NCBI GenBank assembly: GCA_002389705.1
Contig: DGQJ01000260.1
Location: 7,533 to 13,024 of the forward strand
DNA length: 5,492 nt
Direction: 5' to 3'
Source: Bacteroidales bacterium UBA4417
Lineage (GTDB): Bacteria; Bacteroidota; Bacteroidia; Bacteroidales; UBA4417
Shown one piece after another: positions 1-5,079 of the stretch (position 1 is its first letter; the number at the start of each line of letters is the position of its first letter). Under the pieces are notes generated by a model. That model did no database searches. It was not told where the DNA came from and worked only from the letters and a program-made list of their open reading frames with translations. The translations under genes were made by a program, and so were the position numbers.

Positions 1-2
1 TA

Positions 3-473
3 AAAATCGGGGAGAATTCGCAAAAGAGCACGCAGTTGTTTTACGATGCCAGGTATTACTGGGCATTTTTGCCGCGAAACCCCGCCCATGTGCTGGCATA
101 CTGGAGCTGGGGCACCTTTCTTGTGGCCGGATCAATGCCATACCTGGCACTTCCATCCATTGGCTGGGATACCTACAACCGCTCGGGCCGTGGATTTATA
201 CAGGGACGTTACCGGGGACTAAGCATGGTGTACAACGAGGCCGAGTATCGCTTCCCGATTACCCGGAACCACCTGTTCGGAGGCGTGCTGTTTACCAATG
301 TTACCACTGCCAGTAGCAACAGCCAGCAACTTTTCGATGCTGTGGGCATTGGCTATGGCGCAGGACTTAGGCTGCAAATTGATAAACTGGCCCGCACCAA
401 CTTCGGCGTCGATTTCGGAATAGGCTCCGACGGCAGTACCGGTATTTATTTCAATTTACAGGAAACATTTTAG
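3..473 (+). CDS. Omp85/BamA-type outer-membrane barrel, C-terminal fragment (cut by window edge)
   Basis: The frame is open to the left edge, so the N-terminus lies outside the window and the in-frame TTG at 36 is not a real start. About 156 residues remain, ending at TAG 471-473. The segment reads as the last strands of an Omp85-superfamily (bacterial surface antigen D15) barrel. It has the loop-6 type motif GRGFIQGRYRG, then AEYRFPITRN, a Gly-rich strand (GYGAGLRLQI), the family-typical RTNFGVDFG, and a terminal Phe that fits the C-terminal beta-signal recognised by the Bam machinery. It aligns along its whole length with the C-terminus of the complete gene at 1961-3187, so the full protein is probably about 400 residues with no POTRA domains, although the missing part cannot be seen. 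It would sit in the outer membrane. The role is unknown: family members insert or translocate proteins or lipids, but barrel-only members are poorly characterised. It converges on the porin gene with 28 bp between stops. Confidence 0.85.
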   Translation, partial: KIGENSQKSTQLFYDARYYWAFLPRNPAHVLAYWSWGTFLVAGSMPYLALPSIGWDTYNRSGRGFIQGRYRGLSMVYNEAEYRFPITRNHLFGGVLFTNVTTASSNSQQLFDAVGIGYGAGLRLQIDKLARTNFGVDFGIGSDGSTGIYFNLQETF

Positions 474-501
474 CCTTCGCGGCTCCGGTGACAGTCAGTT
501 A

Positions 502-1698
502 TTACTGTTGCTTTCCCAGGGTGTGCGAAAAATTATACCGTACCGAAACCTGTATTTTGGTTGCCGACGAATGGAACCCATCCTTATAGTTTTCGCGGCT
601 GATCCAGATCACTTCGGCACCTGCCATCAGGTTAGGAAGCGGGTAATACAGTAAATTTACACTGGCATATTGTCCTTTATGAAAAGCATCTGCCGCTTGC
701 CCGTCGGAATTGGTAATTTGTACCAGCGAATAGCCTACTGAACTGCTGAAACTTTCGTTCCATCTGTGGTCGAGGTAGGCCATAAAAGTGGCAATAGGAA
801 GCGCTACGCCTTTCACCGGGGTAGTGGTGTTGCCAAAGTCATTCTGTATACCAATGTCGGTGGGGGCATCGTTCATTAAATTCTGAATTCCTTCCCCGTA
901 AATGGCCAGGCCTTTAAATACATCTTTATTACCCAGTTTTATTTTTGAACTCAGGTTAAATCCCCACCCCAAAGCTTTCCCGCTGAGGTCGTAGGGCTGC
1001 ATGCCCTGGTCAACCCATTCAATTTTCCGTATAACTGAGGCCAGTTCGGCATAACCCCAATTGCGGGTAATACGCAGTTCGGCCGTAATATCGGGCAGGT
1101 TAAACCTGGGTTTTACATCCGTAAGTTCAATACGATCCTGGTAAACACCTTCGTCGGCACTCGCGCCGGGGCGCTCAATGGCAAAAGCAAGCCGCGTTGC
1201 ACCCTGCAAAGGGATAAAGCGAAACTGAACATTTTTGCACAGCGACATGCCCGAGGGCCCCCAGTATTCTACAATATTCGGAAATACATCAAAATCGCAG
1301 AACAGGCTCCAGTTATGGCCTGCCGCAAATTTACCCAGCTCGACCCAGGCATATAGCATATGAAAGGTTGTTTGTCCGGCATTAGCGCCAACACCAAACA
1401 AATCAAAATCAAATCGGGCTTTCAGTTCGCCGTACCGGGTGGGTGTTATACTTTTAAAACCGAGTGACGATTGCCGCACCCCAAAGTAAGTGCTCCCGTT
1501 GGTACCAAATTCATTTTTGTAGGCCGGCAGTTGTGTAGGCCGCATTACATCAAAGTACAAGGGATTCACCTGCCCGAAATTGTATCCCATATCAGTCATT
1601 ACCTGACCGTAAATCATAAAAACCGGGCTTGCCGTATCCTGGCTGAAAGCCATTATAGTGAATAAACATCCGATAAACATTAAATGGATTTTTCTCAT
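502..1698 (-). CDS. DcaP-like trimeric outer-membrane porin
   Basis: This 398-residue protein has a signal peptide with likely cleavage after AFS at residue 19, leaving Gln20 first. The mature part matches the DcaP-like porin family as I recall it: GQVMTDMGYNFGQVNP (31-46), RPTQLP (53-58), VRQSSLGF (74-81), FDFDLFG (96-102), GQTTF (108-112), then a core around AGHNWSLF, DVFPN and EYWGPSGM (126-151), and ERPGAS (175-180). DcaP homologues are outer-membrane channels for small, often anionic solutes; the substrate here cannot be read from sequence. Most of the protein should be alternating beta strands. Two features are odd. Cys134 and Cys154 lie in the conserved core, and mature porins normally lack cysteine. 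The expected terminal aromatic, Phe390 in VRYNF, is followed by eight more residues (SHTLGKQQ) before a tandem TAA TAA stop. The start ATG has an A/T-rich upstream stretch instead of a Shine-Dalgarno, and a promoter-like octamer lies about 100 bp upstream. Its neighbours on both sides are Omp85-type barrels. Confidence 0.88.
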   Translation of the reverse strand: MRKIHLMFIGCLFTIMAFSQDTASPVFMIYGQVMTDMGYNFGQVNPLYFDVMRPTQLPAYKNEFGTNGSTYFGVRQSSLGFKSITPTRYGELKARFDFDLFGVGANAGQTTFHMLYAWVELGKFAAGHNWSLFCDFDVFPNIVEYWGPSGMSLCKNVQFRFIPLQGATRLAFAIERPGASADEGVYQDRIELTDVKPRFNLPDITAELRITRNWGYAELASVIRKIEWVDQGMQPYDLSGKALGWGFNLSSKIKLGNKDVFKGLAIYGEGIQNLMNDAPTDIGIQNDFGNTTTPVKGVALPIATFMAYLDHRWNESFSSSVGYSLVQITNSDGQAADAFHKGQYASVNLLYYPLPNLMAGAEVIWISRENYKDGFHSSATKIQVSVRYNFSHTLGKQQ

Positions 1699-1761
1699 AA
1701 AATGTTTTTAGTGTAGTATAAAACTTCCTTTAATTCCAAAAAATCTTTCATACCAGTTATG

Positions 1762-1784
1762 ATGTATTGATCCAATGAATACAT
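1762..1784. repeat. Perfect 7-bp inverted repeat near the 5' end of the predicted porin mRNA
   Basis: Arms ATGTATT (1762-1768) and AATACAT (1778-1784) flank a 9-nt centre. It lies 12 bp downstream of the minus-strand -7 octamer at 1797-1804, so it would fall within roughly the first 30 nt of the porin transcript. It could form an mRNA-protecting 5' hairpin or serve as a repressor site. The arms are A/T-rich, so chance is possible. Confidence 0.4.
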
Positions 1785-1796
1785 GCTATTAACTTA

Positions 1797-1804
1797 CAAA
1801 TATA
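1797..1804 (-). promoter_or_regulatory. Putative Bacteroidota -7 element for the porin gene
   Basis: Read on the minus strand this is TATATTTG, a full match to TAnnTTTG. No TTTG is present at the usual -33 distance. Predicted initiation near 1790 would give a leader of about 90 nt before the porin ATG at 1698. It is the best candidate in the intergenic region, though the A/T richness lowers its specificity. Confidence 0.45.
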
Positions 1805-1933
1805 GTTTAAAATAATTTATTTTGCGATACACTTACAGCCAATCAGTTGCTCTTTTCAGGGCCTGATATTACAACGTATTTACGTGCTTCACGAATATAT
1901 AACCGTAAGACATAAACTCTGGATTTTTCCTCG

Positions 1934-1941
1934 TATTTTTG
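1934..1941 (+). promoter_or_regulatory. Putative Bacteroidota -7 element for the complete Omp85-type gene
   Basis: The octamer TATTTTTG fully matches TAnnTTTG. It ends 19 bp before the ATG at 1961, implying a very short leader of about 12 nt. No -33 TTTG is evident. Placing the promoter here also argues against the in-frame TTG at 1949, which would lie at or next to the transcription start. The same octamer lies upstream of the gene starting at 5080. Confidence 0.5.
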
Positions 1942-1960
1942 CTACAGCTTGCTACATACC

Positions 1961-3187
1961 ATGAAATATATCCTGTTTTGCTTTCTGTGCCTGATGAGTG
2001 CCTTGCCTTGTGTGTTGGCTCAGTCGGCTGATAGCCTGGTCGGTACGGAGCCTCAGCAAATAACCTCAACAAGTAACGACAGTGTAAAAAAAGTTGACCT
2101 TGTGGACTACCTGGTAAAATGGCTGAAAGTAAAAAATCCCGATCAAAAGCGCGATAACCGTAAAATCAGGTTTTCACTTTTCCCCAGCACCTCTAACATT
2201 TCAGGCGGGAAACCTACATTTACATCTTTCAACGTTTCGTTTTTGATGGGCGATATTAAAAATACCAATGTGTCGACCATATATTTTTTCCCTTATATCG
2301 GGTTTGGCGGGCAATACGGTTTCCAGCTCCTGCCCGACATCTGGCTGCGAAACAACAGCTGGAATTTTAAAGGCGAATATTTTATGTTGAATTACCCGCA
2401 GAATACCTGGGGCCTGGGCGGTAACAGCCCCGATGAGAATGAAACCCTGATAGATTACAAACACCAGCGCATCCACCAGAATGCGACAATCGGCTTATTC
2501 TCACACTTTTCGGCAGGTGCAGGGTATGCGCTCGACAGGCATTTTGATATCAGCGTTGAGGAAAGTGAATTCAGCGACTCCATAGTACATAAATTACCGA
2601 CTGATAGAAACAAGACCGTTTCTTCGGGAATTACAATTCCGCTTCTGTACGACAGCCGACATAATTCCACTAATCCGCAACAAGGCTTCATGGGCAGTGT
2701 AAGCTATAATTTTTTTACCAAGTTGCTGGGCAGCGACAACAACTGGCAATCGGTGTTTGCCGATGCCCGCAAGTACTTCCCCATCCCCGGAAAAAGGAAA
2801 AGCATACTGGCCTGCAGGAGTTATTACTGGACCATAGTAAGCGGCGATGTGCCATACCTCGATTTGCCGGCCAACCGCTGGGAACCCAGTACCGGTTCGT
2901 CCTCCAGGGGTATTAGGCAAAACAGGTACCGAAGCAATGCCCTGCTGTATTTCGAATCGGAGTATCGTTTCGGGATCACTGCCAACGGGCTGCTTGGCGG
3001 CGTAGTTTTTGGAAGTATACTCTCGGCATCGGAATACAAAACCCAGCATTTCTATTATTGGCACCCGGCAGCAGGAGCCGGAGTACGGCTAAAATTTAAC
3101 AAGTATTCAAATACCAATGTTTCCTTCGACATGGGCTTCAGCAAGGGTTTTGCTACTGTTTATCTTTTTATCGGGGAAGCGTTCTAG
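1961..3187 (+). CDS. Barrel-only Omp85-type outer-membrane protein (no POTRA domains)
   Basis: The ATG at 1961 gives a 408-residue protein with a good signal peptide (MKYILF..., likely cleaved after VLA at residue 20). An in-frame TTG at 1949 would only prepend four residues and disturb the signal peptide. After a Ser/Thr-rich linker and a short, probably amphipathic stretch (DLVDYLVKWLKVK, 46-58), the barrel begins near residue 69. Family landmarks are KIRFSLFPSTS (68-78), YPQNTWGLGG (145-154), LLYDSRHN (228-235, the Omp85 D-x-R-x-N type motif) with a Pro and Gly just after, a loop-6 equivalent SRGIRQNRYRS (315-325), ESEYRFGIT (332-340), and a terminal Phe408. There is no room for POTRA domains: about 48 residues separate the signal peptide from the barrel. 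This fits the Bacteroidota Omp85 subfamily described as lacking N-terminal domains. It should reside in the outer membrane; substrate and partners are unknown. Its C-terminal 40% is paralogous to the fragment at 3-473. Confidence 0.87.
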   Translation: MKYILFCFLCLMSALPCVLAQSADSLVGTEPQQITSTSNDSVKKVDLVDYLVKWLKVKNPDQKRDNRKIRFSLFPSTSNISGGKPTFTSFNVSFLMGDIKNTNVSTIYFFPYIGFGGQYGFQLLPDIWLRNNSWNFKGEYFMLNYPQNTWGLGGNSPDENETLIDYKHQRIHQNATIGLFSHFSAGAGYALDRHFDISVEESEFSDSIVHKLPTDRNKTVSSGITIPLLYDSRHNSTNPQQGFMGSVSYNFFTKLLGSDNNWQSVFADARKYFPIPGKRKSILACRSYYWTIVSGDVPYLDLPANRWEPSTGSSSRGIRQNRYRSNALLYFESEYRFGITANGLLGGVVFGSILSASEYKTQHFYYWHPAAGAGVRLKFNKYSNTNVSFDMGFSKGFATVYLFIGEAF

Positions 3188-3312
3188 TCCAGCATATTTC
3201 ACATAGTATTATCCTGTTAATGGCAAGTAAGCTGATGTCGGGTAGCAGGTGTGGTTAACATATACCACGGTCATTCGGTTAGCATCCATTCAAAACCAAG
3301 CGAATTCGGAAT

Positions 3313-3343
3313 AAAAAAAGCCTTTTCCCGGTAAGGAAAAGGC
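3313..3343 (-). terminator. Intrinsic terminator of the DUF4136/barrel operon
   Basis: On the minus strand a perfect 9-bp stem, GCCTTTTCC paired with GGAAAAGGC (3335-3343 and 3320-3328), closes a 6-nt loop TTACCG and is followed directly by seven U residues (3313-3319). It lies 59 bp past the stop codon of the barrel gene at 3403. In the plus direction no U-tract follows the stem, so it is oriented for the minus-strand operon and not for the convergent Omp85-type gene ending at 3187. Confidence 0.9.
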
Positions 3344-3402
3344 CTTCTCATATATTGAATCACTGGTTACAAAGTTTCACTAACCAGCAACAATCCGGTA
3401 TA

Positions 3403-3999
3403 CTACCAGCTGTTGAAAACAAAACCGAAATTAAGGTTCAGGTTGCCAAATGCATCAGCATCCTTAATTTTGAAAGCGTAGTCGTATTTGGCATTCAGCT
3501 TGATACTTACATCAGGCGCAACATCAAACATTAAACCGGCTTCGGGGCTCACCATGAAATGCCAGTTTTTTTCTTCAATGGTCCAGGTGCCCATATCTGT
3601 ATTACGCAAATCGTACATTGTACCAATGCCAAAACCAACATAAGGAACAATTTTACCGGTACCCAGTGTGTAATGCGCATTCACCATCATCGGAAACAGG
3701 TTATCGTAACGATACTGTACACCGGTAAGGGTAGCTGTTCCACTGGTATAACTGTTGTAATCCATACGTTCGTAAAATGTACTCCACGAAAAATTAACAC
3801 CAACAGTAATAGAGGGAGCAACCTCGCGTTGGAATTCGAAAGTGGCTCCGCGCCAGCTAACTTTGCTTACATGATCTTTAAGCCCGCTGGTCGGAAAACC
3901 AACCTGGTACTGAATTGAAGTGAAACTCTGGGCCGAAACACCAGGGGTAAAATATACTCCGGCTGCAAACGCCAATGCTATAATTAATATCTTTTTCAT
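3403..3999 (-). CDS. Small outer-membrane beta-barrel protein (OMP_b-brl type)
   Basis: This 198-residue protein has a clear signal peptide (MKKILIIALAF..., cleavage likely after VSA at residue 23, leaving AQ/S chemistry typical of Bacteroidota). The mature 175 residues are alternating polar/apolar beta strands with Gly/aromatic turns, consistent with an eight-stranded barrel of the broad outer-membrane beta-barrel family (PF13505-like). Recognisable pieces are TVGVNFSW (65-72), KIVPYVGFGIGTMYDL (116-131), SPEAGLMFDVAPDVSI (151-166) and a final LNFGFVFNSW ending in an aromatic residue, as expected for a Bam-dependent C-terminal strand. Function is not specified by sequence: relatives are often annotated only as outer-membrane beta-barrel or porin family protein. 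It starts 13 bp after the upstream DUF4136 gene and is followed by a strong terminator, so it is the distal gene of a two-gene operon. Confidence 0.85.
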   Translation of the reverse strand: MKKILIIALAFAAGVYFTPGVSAQSFTSIQYQVGFPTSGLKDHVSKVSWRGATFEFQREVAPSITVGVNFSWSTFYERMDYNSYTSGTATLTGVQYRYDNLFPMMVNAHYTLGTGKIVPYVGFGIGTMYDLRNTDMGTWTIEEKNWHFMVSPEAGLMFDVAPDVSIKLNAKYDYAFKIKDADAFGNLNLNFGFVFNSW

Positions 4000-4012
4000 A
4001 TGCCGACTGTTT

Positions 4013-4630
4013 TTACTTTGAGCTGTTTAAATAAGGTGATTGAGTATAAGCCTGGTTAATACCCTTTGTAAAACGGGCAGTAAACTCTGTCGAAGTTCCT
4101 TCAAGCAGGCCATTAACCACAAAGGTCCATACGGCACGCATTTTTTCGTCCGGGCTCAGATTATTGGGATCAAGCATGGTAACCACCAAACTTCCGGTTG
4201 TGTAACTGGTTGTTACCGGGTACGGGTAATACCAGCCGTACCATCCGCCATACCACCAATCCCAGTAGCCACCGCCATAATAATAGGTAGTTGTAAGTTC
4301 GTAGGCAACCGGAGCAAGTAATACATCAGGATTTGCATCTTTGTTTACCAGTGTCCAACCATAATTCGACATATTCTGTTTTATTTTATCGAGCATGGGT
4401 TTGGCATACATATCCTTAACATAATTAGGGCCACCACCAGAAATCAGGTCATCGTCAATTTTCATGATTTTATCAGGAATTGCATACGTGTGCTTGGCTG
4501 TAAAATCGGTTGCCGGGTCGTAATTTGAATATACCAGGTCCAATTCATCAATATACTCCGGCCCTTCGGGATAGCACTGTGTTAACAAAAACACAATAGC
4601 CGTTAGACTTAAAACTTTTAAAATTTTCAT
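4013..4630 (-). CDS. DUF4136 domain lipoprotein
   Basis: This 205-residue protein begins with a lipoprotein signal peptide: MKILKVLSLTAIVFLL then the lipobox-like LTQC, with Cys19 as the predicted lipidated residue. The rest resembles the DUF4136 family. It has an N-terminal strand DFTAKHTYAIPD (42-53), a helix with conserved NYGWTLVNK (89-97), NPDVLL (100-105), GSLVVTMLDPNN (146-157), AVWTFVVNGLLEG (166-178), and a C-terminal INQAYTQSPY (191-200). The segment 116-137 is strikingly aromatic, with 14 of 22 residues Tyr or Trp interspersed with Gly. This resembles the Tyr/Pro/Trp-rich insert I associate with Bacteroidota members. The family has no firmly assigned biochemical role. The protein probably sits on the periplasmic side of the outer membrane; no obvious acidic surface-export signal follows the Cys. 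It is the first gene of an operon with the barrel at 3403-3999, suggesting a lipoprotein/barrel pair. Confidence 0.85.
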   Translation of the reverse strand: MKILKVLSLTAIVFLLTQCYPEGPEYIDELDLVYSNYDPATDFTAKHTYAIPDKIMKIDDDLISGGGPNYVKDMYAKPMLDKIKQNMSNYGWTLVNKDANPDVLLAPVAYELTTTYYYGGGYWDWWYGGWYGWYYPYPVTTSYTTGSLVVTMLDPNNLSPDEKMRAVWTFVVNGLLEGTSTEFTARFTKGINQAYTQSPYLNSSK

Positions 4631-4686
4631 ATTTGCTATTTTTAAGGTTAATGATTCAGTTAAAATTGACCGCCAGAAATTCGCAA

Positions 4687-4694
4687 TAAAGATA
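4687..4694 (-). promoter_or_regulatory. Weak proximal -7 element candidate for the DUF4136 operon
   Basis: Read on the minus strand this is TATCTTTA, seven-eighths of the octamer pattern TAnnTTTG with the final G replaced by A and no -33 TTTG. It would give a leader of about 50 nt. It competes with the better distal promoter at 4847-4878, and both may be used. Confidence 0.25.
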
Positions 4695-4787
4695 CAATTA
4701 TTTATAACTCTTGCTGATTAACACTGAAATGTTTGTGTTCTTAACATCCTGTTATGGCCATAAATTACGCACCAGCAATAACATGAC

Positions 4788-4812
4788 TGCTTAAAGAACA
4801 GGCTTTTAAGCA
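4788..4812. repeat. Hairpin-forming inverted repeat in the predicted operon leader
   Basis: TGCTTAAA (4788-4795) and TTTAAGCA (4805-4812) are perfect 8-bp arms around 9 nt, and an inner G-T pair could extend the stem in the plus-strand RNA. No U-tract follows in either direction, so it is not an intrinsic terminator. If transcription starts at the distal promoter near 4840, this hairpin lies about 30 nt into the minus-strand leader. It could be an RNA structure or a protein-binding dyad. Confidence 0.4.
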
Positions 4813-4846
4813 CATAGTTACAAAAATGGTTATGCGTATTCCGGAT

Positions 4847-4878
4847 CAAATTTAGGAAATTCGAATGCCGGAGTCAAA
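4847..4878 (-). promoter_or_regulatory. Full-consensus Bacteroidota promoter upstream of the DUF4136 operon
   Basis: On the minus strand a TTTG (4875-4878) is followed after exactly 20 nt by TAAATTTG (4847-4854). This matches both the -33 TTTG and -7 TAnnTTTG elements known from Bacteroides, at a typical spacing. It is the only candidate in the window with both elements. Initiation near 4840 would leave a leader of about 210 nt before the DUF4136 ATG at 4630. An 8-bp palindrome ATTCGAAT (4859-4866) sits inside the spacer, a position where a bound repressor would block polymerase. Confidence 0.6.
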
Positions 4879-4933
4879 TAGAACTTTTGTATCATCCACT
4901 TACTCGCCCTCAAGTATAGCAATAATATACTCT

Positions 4934-4986
4934 TAATCTGGCACTTACATGTATTTCAAATATCTGATAAAGACTACACCAGATTA
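4934..4986. repeat. Long-spaced 8-bp inverted repeat upstream of the gene at 5080
   Basis: TAATCTGG (4934-4941) and CCAGATTA (4979-4986) are perfect inverted arms 37 nt apart, and the spacer contains the palindrome TACATGTA (4946-4953). The right arm lies about 50 bp before the -7 octamer at 5036. It could be a pair of half-sites for a regulator. An RNA stem with a 37-nt loop is possible but would be weak. Confidence 0.3.
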
Positions 4987-5035
4987 TATGCAAGCATTAC
5001 GGATACACCGGAGTACAGTAAATCAGAAAAATTAC

Positions 5036-5043
5036 TATTTTTG
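5036..5043 (+). promoter_or_regulatory. Putative -7 element for the right-edge gene
   Basis: TATTTTTG fully matches TAnnTTTG and is identical to the octamer before the gene at 1961. Initiation near 5049 gives a leader of about 30-40 nt, a normal length. A -33 TTTG is not visible at the expected distance. Confidence 0.5.
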
Positions 5044-5079
5044 TAAAACCTGATATAATTCCAATTCACAACTTTAAAA

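Larger units (their letters stand above)
4631..5079. other. 449-bp noncoding divergent regulatory region
   Basis: No convincing reading frame lies in this stretch between two divergently transcribed envelope genes. It holds a full-consensus minus-strand promoter (4847-4878), a weaker proximal minus-strand candidate (4687-4694), and a plus-strand -7 element (5036-5043). It also holds several dyads: TTATGGCCATAA (4752-4763), a hairpin at 4788-4812, ATTCGAAT inside the distal promoter spacer (4859-4866), AGTATA/TATACT (4913-4931), and TAATCTGG/CCAGATTA (4934-4986) enclosing TACATGTA (4946-4953). The density suggests regulatory use, but A/T-rich DNA yields short palindromes by chance. Confidence 0.6.

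Noticed and set aside
472..484. Short hairpin AGCC-TTCGC-GGCT between the convergent genes, as a bidirectional terminator
   Set aside because: The stem is only 4 bp, overlaps the stop codon of the first gene, and has no U-tract of useful length on either side.
1856..1885. Small dyads TCAGG-G-CCTGA and ACGTA-TT-TACGT in the porin/Omp85 intergenic region, as operators
   Set aside because: Arms of 5 bp are too short to distinguish from chance and no second copy was found near another promoter.
1949..1960. TTG at 1949 as the start of the complete Omp85-type gene
   Set aside because: It would add only four residues in front of a good MK-type signal peptide and would sit at or next to the predicted transcription start; ATG 1961 is better.
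2594..3064. 156-codon reverse-strand reading frame inside the Omp85-type gene
   Set aside because: The translation lacks a signal peptide and any family feature, and the opposite strand encodes an unmistakable Omp85 barrel, so it is an antisense shadow.
3251..3268. GTGGT-N8-ACCAC hairpin downstream of the complete Omp85-type gene, as its terminator
   Set aside because: The 5-bp stem is weak and not followed by a U-tract; no good terminator for that gene was seen.
4765..4815. 16-codon minus-strand reading frame in the predicted DUF4136 leader, as a leader peptide
   Set aside because: It has no special codon run or initiation context, and its length is expected by chance in noncoding DNA.
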